A stretch of DNA of 64,000 nucleotides, taken from contig OY856186.1 of assembly GCA_963693315.1 (NCBI GenBank), positions 374,520,910 to 374,584,909 of the forward strand. The letters are read 5' to 3'. The notes beneath the pieces were generated by a model. It saw nothing but the letters and a program-made list of their open reading frames with translations. It was not told the origin of the DNA and did no database searches. Below, piece after piece: positions 10,980 through 22,880 of the stretch (position 1 is its first letter; each line of letters starts with the position of its first letter). The stretch comes from Diogma glabrata (Eukaryota; Arthropoda; Insecta; Diptera; Cylindrotomidae). Made by a program: the position numbers and the translations under genes.

Positions 10980-13900
10980 ACGTCTGTCGGTAATCGAATA
11001 ACAGATCCTCCAGCACTGTTGTACTAATATTTGGGCTTTTAGCCTGTATTTAGAGGGATGAATTGTTCAGGATGCTCCGTTGGCTGTTAGTGGCGTTGTT
11101 TAATTAATGCAGTTGATGGAGAAGCGGAACACAACTTTGTTTGTAATTTGTTTTTATCCGTATAACATACAAATACAATTGAAGTAGATAATTGTAACCA
11201 ATCACTGCATTTTATAGCTCCTGGATGAAGCGACGATTCAATAAAATTGGTATATAAATTGCGTAATATAAATAATACTTTATAATAAAAATCACTCCAT
11301 ATTATGTGCAGCTAATTTCATCATAGTCTAGCGATTTTGTAGGAATAGGAGTAAATCAATACCAAAACATTCTATGCACTAGTTATATAAAATATTATAA
11401 TTGTATTTGTTTAATCACATTCCACTTTAGTAATGATTGTGACAAGAGTTATGTTTAAATTTATTATATAGGTTTATATAATTTGTATCTAATGATATTT
11501 GTTTAGAACCAACAATTTTATTGACATTACTAATATATATTACAGATTTACAATAAAAAAACCATTTATTATATGATATAATATGGCGTGAAAACATGTG
11601 TTACCAAAAACTAACATGGAGTTTTTTTTTGACAATTCTAATAATATTACTTACATCTGATTTTTAAATGCAAATAACTTCTCCTCTTTTACACCGGCGT
11701 TTACGAAATCATTGTATTAAGTTGATCTCCACTAATCGCAATATTTTATGCTACTGAATTGTTAATGAAATTCTAGTTGGAATTACTGGAACTGTAGTTA
11801 ATGCCACAGGCTAGTATTGACCTACGAGCTAACCTGAGATATCACATACCACTGGCAATATTAGTGAGATATCACTAGCATCTCTATATTGAATTTATGT
11901 ACTCTTAGGATTAGGTAAGAATTCGATAACTTCGCTTGTTCGAGAACAAACTTTAAATGAAAATACATCTCGATTGAACAAAAAAGAGAAATGGAGGAGC
12001 AAAGTATTTGAGCTGTAAACAAAATCTGTATCAGTTTTTTAGATAGAAATTCCTGAAACTCGAAACTTTTCTGATTTTGGCACTCCCTAATTAAATGTGA
12101 AATGTGAAACAACTTAGGTTAGGTCTCACCTTTGTTTTTCAATAAAACGGATATCAACGAATAATCCAATAGGAAATTGACCAAATTACTGTATATTCTG
12201 ATCACCTGCATACATTATAATTAAAATTGGCCAAAAATTGCTAAAATCAATAAAATAAGAAAGATGGATGCCAAAGTTATTGACAAGAATTTCTGAAATG
12301 AGAGTAAAATAAAAATCTACTTGAATTACTTAAATTATGAAATAATAACAATTACTGATTTCTGTTAAATTTCATATTATAAAATGCAGCGTTTATTTGA
12401 AATTACAGCAGTCGACAAATTTTAAACAACTTTTACAGCAGCAGTTGTATATTTTTATGATTTTTCTTTATTGGTTTAAAATACAAAAAAAAACATTAAC
12501 ATGAAGAATTATCTCCGATGAATCTTAAAAGTTTTAACATCTGTCTACGTCCAGAACACGTATTTCGTTAATCAAAACTATAAATTTTGTCACCTGTTCG
12601 ATCTTTAGCATATATTCGAGGTTTTTTGTTTTTAACAATTTTAATTATTTTTTATTCAAAATGCATGCACATGTTTTGAGACAGAATTATTTTAGAATGC
12701 TCATTTTTGGAACGTTATATAATCACAACCTTCTTGGTTCTCAATATTAAGGCTAGGTTCGTAAATACAATTTTGATAGCCAGGTGAATTTAAGCTCATT
12801 AAATATAAAAGTATACAGATCAGTAATAATGTTTCGATTAATAATAATAATATCGATTTATTATGTTTTCACGTTATAGAGAAATATCGTTTATAGTTTA
12901 CTATTTTAATAACTTAATAAATGACAAATTAATTTCAAATCATAAATTTCACTTCCATATTCAGTTATTGGTGTGTGTCAGAACGCCTACACTGCCACGC
13001 ACGCATACAAAATATAACGCACACAATCCAAATTTTTATTGACCTGTACAATACAATCAAAAAATCTCTGTGATTCTTTGTTTAAAAATATTTTAGATTT
13101 TTGTGTTTGCGTCTGGAACTATAGTACTTCTTGACTACTAACCGTTGCAAAATGAAAAAACAAAAACAACTTTAACAACCACTGTCCCTCCTTGATTCCG
13201 TTCATTTTTTCAAACTATCCCAAGAGCATTAGAGCACAATCAATATTGTTCAACCACAAATAGTCACAAATAATTTATCCTCATAAAAATATAGTTTAAC
13301 AACTTCATATTGTACGATTTCATAATCAATCATATAAATATTAATCCAATTCAGTTTTCGTAAATTTTCAAATAATATTTTCTTGTGGTTAACTGCTAAA
13401 ACAATGTATTACAAAAATCGATTGACATACATTAGTGATAGGCGAGAACGTAGGTATTAGTTACCTATTATTATTATTTCGTTACCTATTACGGAAACTT
13501 ACTACAATTATAAACAGATTAGCAGGAAAAGTATGAACCATCTATCATATGAAAGCTTAACAGACATTAAAATACGATTCATAAAAAAAGTTATTATCTT
13601 TCCATTATCACAATTTAAATTTATTGGTTTACGGGCCAAAGATGGTACAATTTTCGATTTACGGTTTTTTATCTATGAACAGATTTATGCTATTAATTAA
13701 CAAATTAATTTTTTTTCCTTTTAAAATACTGTAATATTTTTAGGGAGATAATTACCAGTTTGGTCTTTGTATAATAAGTAAGTTCTTCCTTGAACATATA
13801 AAGATCATCACTAAGAAGAATAAAATACAACAGCAATCACAAGAAGCTCTTCTACATTGTATCTCAATCACAAAATGGAGGGATCAGTTTTTGTTAATTT

Positions 13901-14595
13901 GTAAATATTTTTATTTTTCATCTTAGGGCGTGATCAACCCACGTATTTTAGTCCTATTTACATACGACTTTATGTGAGGTATCACATATCACAGCTAATA
14001 GCTGGAGGTGGGGTTGGGGTATTATAGGCTGGAGATATTTGTTATTGTGACACAAATTGTAATTCCTAATTCACAACACATTTTATTTACAAAAAAAATA
14101 CTTTAAAAATTTTTTGAAGTCGAGGTCTACATATACTAAAAGCTGTATTTTTCTGACAATAGTTCAAAAACTGTGCATTGCAAAATTGTAATAAAAATGC
14201 CAATGTTGCTTTAAATTCTCATTCTGGTCGAAAAAATCATTTTTGACCCTTCCCCACTCAACATAAAACATAGAACTATAATTATTTGATACTTCGCTAT
14301 ATTTTTCGTTAAAAATTTATCCAACTGCTTGTCTCTGTAAATTTATCCAATTTTGCTTGGCACCTAGCTTGAGGCCTAGGGTGGAACAACGCTTTAACAG
14401 CGTTTTAATGAAAACAAACAAAAATTTGTAGTAAGACAAATTTCTGACATACAAATTTATATTCTTTCGTAATACATAAATAAAATTTGTTTCATTATTT
14501 ATTATTATTAAAACGAAATTTTATAATTTAATACAAAACAATTTATTTGTAATCCCAATGAAATTTGCTTAGTAGTAATAGTATATTATTCAACG
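10980..14595. other. Gene-free AT-rich stretch
   Basis: No ORF, repeat array or RNA gene could be supported. A possible LTR of the gypsy remnant (for example near TGTTCAGGATGCTCC at 11067) could not be confirmed because no second copy is present. Confidence 0.55.
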
Positions 14596-14597
14596 AA

Positions 14598-14694
14598 CAT
14601 GTAATGATGGTTCTTAATACACGAGCCGGGATACGAAACCAGCCAAAGGCGAGTTTCGTATGGTTTATGCGAGTGTATTAATAACCATTACATG
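14598..14694. repeat. 97-bp nested hairpin
   Basis: The outer arms CATGTAATG.TGGTT.TTAATACAC and the inverse (ending CATTACATG) enclose an inner pair, ATACGAAAC and GTTTCGTAT, around a short loop. The whole unit can fold into one long stem. Size and nested design resemble the hairpin at 21100-21198, although the arm sequences differ. It is probably the core of a foldback-type element. Confidence 0.75.
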
Positions 14695-15717
14695 AGAGTT
14701 GCATACGCTATTTTTTCTACACCGGATAAATAATGCAGAACTTAAATACCATAAATTTCGGTAGAAATTTGCGAGTTTTTTAATACCAAAAAATTACTCA
14801 AAAAAAACAGCTCAAAACAAAATTTTGACCAGCACTTATCTTACAGCTAACCATGAGAAAATCAAATTTTGAAAAACATTATTTGATTATTGTATCATTA
14901 TTTTAGCGATTCTATGGCTCAAACTACATAAATATTCCTTACATTTTAAATTCTAACATGTTTTAAAACTAAAAAGCTGAAAAAGGAACGGAAAACAGAC
15001 AATATAATATAAAATGTATTTTCTTAAATATAAAAATCTAATTTTATCTCAAAAATTTTGGAAGTTATACAGTTGGCACCTATCAGTTTGTAGAAAATAC
15101 ATTTTGCAGTAAATTGAACCCTGAAATCCTAATGTCACTAAAACACTAATGTCAAAATTGAAAATAGTCAAAAAAGTAAACAAATGAAGTGGTGAAGTAT
15201 TAAAAATTTCTTCATTTCGATTTTATCATTAATTTTTTATCATTTTACCATATTTGAGATTCTATATGCGATTTGAATGTTAAAAAATTTAATAGCAAGC
15301 GTCGCACAGTCAAACGTCAACAGTATATTAAATTAAATGTTTATTTTAACTTTTAACACAATTTAAACGTAAAACGTTTACAAATTTTAATATATATAAA
15401 TATTTAAAATAATGAATTTGAAAAATAAATCTGTATTTAATTTAGAAATGCAATTTTAAAAAATCAAATCACATTGACGTTATTGTGTTTTTTGACATAA
15501 TGTCAATAACAACAAAAGAAACGGTTTCATTTTATTGTTAAACAAAAAGTCAGTGTTAACTTTATAATTTTAAAACTTCACTCACTTAGATATTTTTGCG
15601 GAAAAACTTATCACTTCACCGCTTCACAGTTAAAGAATTTGGCTGCAGCTCGGACCAAAAATGTCTTTGAAAGCAAAAATGGGACCCTCAATTTTAAACG
15701 CAGATTTATCAGAACTG

Positions 15718-16151
15718 GGAGGGCCTGGCGTGCTTCGCTACGCTTATAAATAAAGTTTTTGCGTAGACATTTTGTTGACGTAGAAGCAATGATTTCAAAA
15801 AGTGGTAATGAGATATGCTAGCATATAATTTTTAATTTTTCTTTTTAAATATATGAATGAAAAATAATCAGAACTCTAGCTGATCAGTTCGGATATATGA
15901 AAAATTAGCGATCAAATCAGTTAGAGATCAAATAAGCTTACTTGAAAACTTATTTGATCGCTAATTTTTCATATATCCGAACTGATCAGCTAGAGTTCTG
16001 ATTATTTTTCATTCATATATTTAAAAAGAAAAATTAAAAATTATATGCTAGCATTTCTCATTACCACTTTTTGAAATCATTGCTTCTACGTCGACAAAAT
16101 TTCTACGCAAAAACTTTATTTATAAGCGTAGCGAAGCACGCCGGGCCCTCC
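15718..16151. mobile_element. 434-bp palindromic MITE inside the epimerase copy
   Basis: The termini are GGAGGGCCTGGCGTGCTTCG and its near-perfect inverse ending GGGCCCTCC. The arms are about 200 bp each and nearly identical, leaving a spacer of about 30 bp around 15920-15950. Flanking dinucleotides are TG and TA, compatible with a decayed TA target duplication. It lies exactly where epimerase exon 1 homology ends, so it hit the exon or its splice donor. There is no ORF; it depends on a transposase elsewhere. Confidence 0.88.
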
Positions 16152-16154
16152 TAG

Positions 16155-16490
16155 TTTCTTTTATTTGTTTTGACAAATGAGAATATATACATATATGCAA
16201 ATTGTAAACAGTACCACCCAGTAGAATATTTTTACTAATATCATATCAATGATTAGAATATTTTTACTAATACTCATACGCATATAAGGTGTTCTTAAAA
16301 TAATTCAATATGATTCAAATTTGTGTTGTATGGAATATTTATATTTGGATGTATAAGGAAATATTTTATTCAAACATATTAGGCTTTTAAATTTATATGT
16401 AACATTTATTATTTCTTTTATTTGTTTTGAGAAATGAGAATATAAATATGCAAATTGTAAACAGTACCACCCAGTAGAATATTTTTACTT
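16155..16490. repeat. Direct repeat of ~85 bp in the epimerase intron
   Basis: The sequence TTCTTTTATTTGTTTTGA..AAATGAGAATATA, then GCAAATTGTAAACAGTACCA and CCCAGTAGAATATTTTTACT, occurs at about 16155-16238 and again at 16411-16490. The copies differ by a few bases. It indicates a local duplication in the intron after the gene copy arose. Confidence 0.8.
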
Positions 16491-17374
16491 GTATGTAAAC
16501 TTATAATGTATGTATATATATAAATATAAAAAGTTTTTCGTTTTTCTCTATAACTTTTTTATTTATGATCCGAAAAATCCCAAATATCTTTAAAATCTAA
16601 GTTACACTAATATCAGTTAGCAGTGACAATTTGAAATGAATCAAAATTCGAATAAAAAAGCCTTAGGCTGTACAAAGTTTTTTTTTAGCGTATTAATATA
16701 TAAGATTGTATATAGAATCAGAAAAACTCCTCAAGAATGGTGCAAATTATTTCCATTTAGATGTTGTGGATGTTCATTTTGTTCCTAACCTAACTTTTGG
16801 ACATCCGATAGTAAAATGTTTACAAAATAAAATAAAGGATGCTTTCTTTGAAACTCATATGATGGCATCGAACCCAGATCAGCGGATAGAACCGATGGCC
16901 GATGCTGGTGTTGATCAATATACTTTTCATGTTGAACCGGTTCAAACAATTGTTGCAGAAGTTTCAAGGAAAGTTAAAGGAAACTGGAATGAAGATTGGT
17001 TTAGCTTTAAAACCAGACACTCCGGTTGAGCTTGTGAAAGAGTACTTTCCCTTAGCTGATATGATTTTGATTATGACCGTTGAACCCGGTTTTGATGGTA
17101 AAAAATTTATGAGTGATATTATGCCAAAAGTGGAATGGCCACGTGAAAATTACCCCAACATTAGATATAGAGATTGATGGAGAAGTTGGACCAGAAACAA
17201 ATAATGAGTATGCTAAAGCTGGAGCAAATATAATTGTTGCTGGTACAACAATTATACGGGCTACTAATCAAAAAGACGTAATATCACTTTTAAAAACTCT
17301 ACAGTAGTTTACACTAGTATCATAAATATGTTATTGTTCCTAATTTTAAGATAATTTTTGTTAACTTGGGCTGG

Positions 17375-17586
17375 ATATAGATTTAAATATGGATATGGAT
17401 ATGGATATGGAGGTGGATATGAATATGGATGTGGATATGGATATGTATATGGATGTGGAGATGGATATGGATGTGTATATGGATAAAGATATGGATATGG
17501 ATGAGGATATGGATTAGACTTCGTATGGATATGACATGGACATGAATTGGATACGGATTGGATATCTATTAAATATAGATTGGATA
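17375..17586. repeat. GGATAT hexamer satellite, left part
   Basis: Runs of ATGGAT/GTGGAT/GGATAT hexamers with variants. The array is interrupted at 17586 by a transposon and continues at 18538 in related 12-bp form. Confidence 0.9.
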
Positions 17587-18537
17587 GGGGGAAGTGGGGA
17601 TGGTATAAACAGTTTGTACTTAAAGCTCAATAACTTTAAAACCATAAAACATTTTTACTTAAAAACTGTTTCATTGTAAAATTTCATATCTTTACTACAT
17701 AAAACTATTTTTTTTAATTACGTAACTAAAACATTAAGTATAAAATTTTGAATTTCAAAAATTTATGTTTCTCGTTTAAAGTATCCCCACTGGTGGGGCA
17801 CTTATAAACAATGAGCATTTTTGTATGGGGCACATATAAACACCCAAAAAACCAACAATAAAATTCATAAAGTACTTTGTTTAAAATTTTTTATTATTTA
17901 TTGTGCTTCAAACAATATATATAAGCATTAAACATATATATTTCTTTAAAAAAAAACAATATTTTTCGATTGTTGTAAAACCTCAATAAATTCAGGTAGA
18001 AAGTTATAAAGAAAAAAGCAAAAATTCAATCTCATCGTATGTTTAGGTTTTGCTAATCAATATCAAAAGTGAAATGGGAAACCACACGTATACCATATAA
18101 CCATACCATACGGCACATATAAACGCGTTTATACTATCCCAACTTTTTTTGTTTATATGTACCCCACGTGGCGATTTTAGGGTTATGTTTTGAAAAAATA
18201 TTCCAAGATCTAAAATTTGGCTAAAACAAAGAAAAATTATGTTTCTTGAATATTTCAGCTATCAAAACATGTTGGAATATTTTTAAACATATGATGGTAA
18301 AAAAAGTTATTCGAGTTTTACAAAAAAAAAATATTTACTTTTGAGTTGCCAAAACTCACTCAAAACTCACTAATAACTTTTGAACAAAACTGACTTCAGC
18401 TGTCAAATTCTCCTGGTGTGTGTAGTCGATCGAAGCGACATCTGTGATATTTTTATCGAATTTTTTGATTGATGTTTTGTGAGGAAAATTAAAACTGTTT
18501 ACAGTTTCCCCATGTTTATACTATCCCCACTTCCCCC
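17587..18537. mobile_element. 951-bp TIR element with TA duplication
   Basis: The ends are perfect or near-perfect inverted repeats, GGGGGAAGTGGGGATGGTAT and its inverse, continuing through AAACAG. Flanking TA dinucleotides (17585-17586 and 18538-18539) give the target duplication typical of Tc1/mariner-type transposition. Internally the terminal words recur: TATCCCCAC, GGGGCAC.TATAAAC, and TTTATACTATCCCAAC near 18130. These may be extra transposase-binding sites. There is no ORF over 60 codons, so it is non-autonomous. It lies in the middle of a satellite array. Confidence 0.85.
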
Positions 18538-19010
18538 TATTGATTTGATATGGGTTGAATATGGGTTTGTATATGAATTGGGTATGGTTCGGATATGAAT
18601 TCGATACGGATTGGATATGGATTGGATATGGATTAGATATGGATTGAATATAGATTGGATATGGATATGGATTGGATATGGGTTAGATATGGATTGGATA
18701 TGGATTGGATGTGGATTGGATATGGATTGGATATGGATTGGATATGAATTGGATATGGATTGGATATGAATTGAGTATGGATTGGATATGGATTGGATAT
18801 GGATTAGATATGAATTAGATATGGATTGAATATGGAATGGATATGGATTGGATATGGATTAGATATGGATTGGATATGGATTGGATATGAATTGAATATG
18901 GATTGGATATGAATTGAATATGGATTGGATATGGATTTGATATGGATTGGATATGGATTGGATATGGAATGGATATGGATTGGATAATAATTGAATATGG
19001 ATTAGTTTTG
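18538..19010. repeat. 12-bp satellite (GATTGGATATGG), right part
   Basis: More than thirty units of the dodecamer GATTGGATATGG, with variants such as GATTAGATATGG and AATTGGATATGA. It is the continuation of the hexamer array at 17375-17586; the intervening element separates two variants of one satellite. Confidence 0.92.
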
Positions 19011-19044
19011 GATTGAAAATCGGATGTTGATGTTATATTTTTTT

Positions 19045-20400
19045 ATATATACCAACAAAAAGAAATTATATCACCAGAAAAAAACATCAAAAATGTAAAT
19101 TCAGCAGTTTTTAAAGATGTTTAATACACAATATACAAAAACAAAACATACAAAAAGAAATGATATCTTAGCGGCAAAAAACATCGAAAATGTAAATACA
19201 ACAGTTTTTTAGAAAGGTTAGGTACATAACGTAAAAAAACAAATAAAAAGAAATGATATCTTATCACACGCACATTTCAGCGGTAAGAACGTCAAAGGAA
19301 CCAAATCAGGAGTTTGTTTTTAGGGTTTAATACACAGTTTAAAAGTACCAAGCCAAAGAAATGATACATTTTGATAAGCAAATTGGATACTGCGAGAATA
19401 AAAACATTTCATATAACTATTTAAGCTAAAATTTTAAATAAACATACCAAGCTACAAAAATGTATGTACATTTATGAACTAAAACTTAAAAATAAAAAAA
19501 TATAAATAAATAGTCCCGATGGTCGACAGAATTAAGTTTACAAAGTATAAAGTTATTTTTCATCGAATTCCAAATGTACAATGCATTATTTGAAAGTTAA
19601 TCTGAAACGAGAGAAGTACAAAACAGACGGGAAATCTCTTTGAAGTGTAAGGGATTTCTTGTCGTTAAACGCCCAAAATTAGGGCTTTTAAAAATAAGAT
19701 ACCGTCTGCCTTCAAAAAGTTTTCGCGTTTGTTTTATACTTCTCTCGTTTCAGATTAACTTTCAAATAATGCAGTGTACATTTGGAATTCGATGAAAAAT
19801 AAATTTATACTTTGTAAACTTAATTGTGTCGACAATCGGGACTATTTATTTATATATTTTTTATTTTTAAGCTCTAGTTCATAAATGTACATACATTTTT
19901 GTAGCTTGGTATGTTTATTTAAAATTTTAGCTTAAATAGTTATATGAAATGTTTTTATTCTCGCAGTATCCAATTTGCTTATCAAAATGTATCATTTCTT
20001 TGGCTTGGTACTTTTAAGTTGTGTATTAAACCCTAAAAACAAACTCCTGATTTGGTTCCTTTGACGTTCTTACTGCTGAAATGTGCGTGTGGTAAGATAT
20101 CATTTTTTTATTTGTTTTTTTACGTTGTGTACCTAACCTCTCTAAAAAACTGCTGTATTTACATTTTTGATGTTTTTGCCGCTAAAGCAGGCTACAGACC
20201 TTCAATCAATTTGTCAAGCAATTGAAAACGAAAATAAATGAAATAAAATTTAGGGGATTTTTACACTAAATTTTATTTCGTTTATTTTCGTTTTCGAATT
20301 GATTGACCAATTGATTGAAGGTCTGTAGCCTGCTTAAGATATCATTTCATTTTCTTTGTTTTGTTTTTGTTTATATTTATATTTGTATTGAACACAATAT
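19045..20400. repeat. Large palindrome (foldback), arms ~0.5-0.6 kb
   Basis: The left arm (about 19045-19640) and right arm (about 19735-20400) are inverted copies separated by about 100 bp. Landmarks such as GAAACGAGAGAAGTA/TACTTCTCTCGTTTC and CAAATTGGATACTGCGAGAA and its inverse pair across the centre. Each arm contains about three degenerate tandem modules beginning near AAAGAAATGATATC. The right arm is interrupted by a 149-bp MITE. No ORF is convincing. Confidence 0.9.
20186..20334. mobile_element. 149-bp MITE with TAA duplication
   Basis: The termini are AGCAGGCTACAGACCTTCAA and its inverse ending CTGTAGCCTGCT; the arms continue for about 60 bp. It is flanked by TAA on both sides (20183-20185 and 20335-20337), matching the 3-bp duplication of PIF/Harbinger-type MITEs. 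The opposite palindrome arm (about 19160-19185) keeps the uninterrupted sequence GATATCTTAGCGGC, giving an internal empty site that defines the boundaries. Confidence 0.92.
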
Positions 20401-21099
20401 CAGTAATTACTCCTATTTTTTATAAAAAATTCTACAAAATTGTAATTAATGGATAGTGTTGATATAGTTCTTCGTACACTTTCTTAGATTTTTGGGGTAA
20501 AATATTTTGTATAGCATTTTCTGCTTTTTTCGATATGTGTGGAGAAGTCGATGGTGTAATTCTTCTATATCGCTGATATCAGACATTTTGATAATATAAT
20601 TATCGAAGTTTAGCTTATATTCTACGAAAATTTAATACCTAATGAGTTTGACAAATAAAACAATTAGATAGGAATCTAGGACAAACGTCAAATGCACAGC
20701 ATGCTTGATTGAAAAATTATGGGTTTCTATTGATTAAAAATCTGTATCGTTATAAAAAATCTGTATCATAATGGATATCATTTTGATTTTTGAAACGGAT
20801 TATGGGCATATAAGTGTATTATTACAATACGGGTGTAGCAAAAAATGTTTTTATGAATTCTTTGCAAAAGAAATAAACAAATTTTATATTTAATTTGGAT
20901 TATTAATTTCATCATTTGTAAATGTATGATGTATGTGGAAGGTTTTGATTTTTCTTTCAGGTTCTAATAATTACATAGCATAATTCTAATTTTTATGTTT
21001 TAATATGCGAGATGAGAAATGTGCATTACAAAACCCATACGCGCTAGTAACACACAACAGTTTTTATATCGAATGCACAAATAGTAGTTTAATCAATGA

Positions 21100-21198
21100 G
21101 TGAATAATGAAGTAGTTTATTCTCAAGCAAAAGTTTAAAATTCGAGCGAGGCACGAGCGAGAATTTTAATTTGCGAGAGAATAAAATTCATTATTCAC
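21100..21198. repeat. 99-bp nested hairpin
   Basis: Outer arms GTGAATAATGAA..TTTATTCTC and the inverse ending TTCATTATTCAC enclose an inner pair TAAAATTCGAGCGAG/CGAGCGAGAATTTTA. The architecture is the same as at 14598-14694. Non-coding. Confidence 0.78.
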
Positions 21199-21774
21199 GA
21201 ATCGATTACAATACTTTATTCTCTGACAAAGATTTTATTATAAAAAAGAATTGTGTATTATAAAAAATAAAAACATTTTCTTCAATTAAAACAATAAATC
21301 TTTATTGTTTTAATTGATAAATCAAATTTCTTAATAAAAAAACCCTGATGATAAAAAACGCCCTTCTCATACAATCAAAAAAGTTCAACTAAACGAAATA
21401 AGAGAATTACTCAAAATTTGATTTTTGAACAAAACTTATCAAAGCAAATGTGATTATAATTTGAAAATAATTTTAATGAAATCAAAATAATTTGACCAAT
21501 TGGAATCATACCAGTTGAATAAAAATTTCATTAGGCAATAGGTTAAGTTCATTAGGCTATAGGTTAAAAAACAATACAATAATACATACTATTATTATCG
21601 AAAAAACATACAAATAAAGCTGATATAATTAAATGGAAGAGAATAAAATTGGTTATTCTCAAAAACTAAATTTAATATTTCGCTCGTATCGACCTATTTT
21701 TACTTACTGAATCTAGTACCTACAACTTATTTTGTTTTGTGATATTATTAGTTTTAGTGGTTAAGAAATTAATT

Positions 21775-22880
21775 AAACAACAAAAAATCGGGATATTTGC
21801 TTCAAAAAACATTTAGAATGTAAATTTTAGTTTATGAAAATGGTGAAGTTTATATTTCAATAGTCAAAATTATCTACTCAACTCACTACATAAAGAAGTG
21901 ATATCCTGTGTCAAACAGAAACGAATGTAAAACAAAACATTTTAAAATAATTAGGTGTTCTACATAATTCGAAATATTGCCTTTGTCACTCGGATTACAG
22001 ATTAGAATAAAAAACTTCAGCTAACAAAAGTTTCTAGTAAAAGTACAAAATAATAAATTTGATTTATTTCTATTTGAACGTGGTAAGCAATACTTGTACG
22101 AATGACTGAAGAGAAGAGCAAAATAATCACGAAACCTTAGTGAGAGCTAAGACTTTTATTTTATAAGAAATATATACAAAATGAAAATTCTATATAGAAG
22201 AAATAATAGCAAGCTAATTTATTGGTTACTTTATTATACTGCAGACTGCACTTCGTATTAACGTTATAATCTGTTGGACATCACAGACCTTTTGTGATTG
22301 TTCCGCACTTATCTCCATTCAGTCAATCGTACAAAAATATCATTACATATTTTCATTCGAATAGAAATAAATAAAATTTATTGTCTACATTGAAAAATAA
22401 CATGTTCTATTTCCAATCGAAATGTAGTTGTTTCAACCTCGCCGTGGGGTGCGGATATGATGAATCGAACTCCGAAATTGATTCAACAGCTGCACAGGCA
22501 CAGAACGGAGTGGTTGAGACAACCGCACCTAATGTTTATTTGAAAATAAAATATAGTTAAAATAATTTCAATTCAAATATGTACATCTATTTTTTTTCGT
22601 GAAAATATTTTTAACTTCATTGTTGTTTGAAGTTGTTTTATTCTAATCTCTAATCCGAGTGACAAAGAAAGTATTTTAAATTATGTAGAACATCTAATTA
22701 TTTGAAAATGTTTTGTTTTACACTCGATTCTGTTTAAAGCAGGATATCACTCCTTTTTTGTAGTGAGTAGATAGTTTGCACTATTAAACTGTTAACTGCA
22801 CCATTTTCACGAACCAAAATTTACTTTTTTGATGTTTTTCATAGCCGATATCACGGTTTTTTAAACGAATATTTTATCTT
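21775..22880. repeat. Second large palindrome, arms ~0.28 kb
   Basis: The left arm (about 21780-22050) and right arm (about 22595-22880) are inverted copies, for example GTGACAAAGAAAGTATT/ATATTGCCTTTGTCAC and AGTGATATCCTG/CAGGATATCACT. They are separated by about 540 bp of unrelated AT-rich sequence. The outer ends share the 'AAAAAACATC/T..AATGTAAAT' and 'GATATC' words with the 19045-20400 palindrome, so the two are probably related foldback elements. Confidence 0.78.

Larger units (their letters stand above)
15661..17307 (+). pseudogene. Ribulose-phosphate 3-epimerase pseudogene
   Basis: Exon 1 starts at ATG 15661 and reads KMGPSILNADLSELG, the N-terminal beta strand of the pentose-phosphate-pathway epimerase that interconverts ribulose-5-phosphate and xylulose-5-phosphate. 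After a transposon and an intron-like stretch, coding sequence resumes at an acceptor TATATAG|AA (about 16716) with NGANYFHLDVVD and FVPNLTFGHP, then ETHMM, IMTVEPGF and DIEID, to a TAG at 17305. Metal/catalytic His and Asp positions are visible. Two one-base frameshifts (about 16970-16985 and 17150-17165), the change of the usual DG to DV before HFVPN, GGVGP to GEVGP, and the insertion beside exon 1 all argue for a decayed copy. It has an intron, so it arose by DNA duplication rather than retroposition. A functional paralogue elsewhere is expected. Confidence 0.9.

Noticed and set aside
10686..11027. Open frames on both strands rich in Gly/His, Val/Met or Thr
   Set aside because: They are translations of an 18-bp minisatellite whose length is a multiple of three.
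11067..11250. LTR of the gypsy remnant
   Set aside because: Only a TG start could be pointed to; no second copy, primer-binding site or polypurine tract was found.
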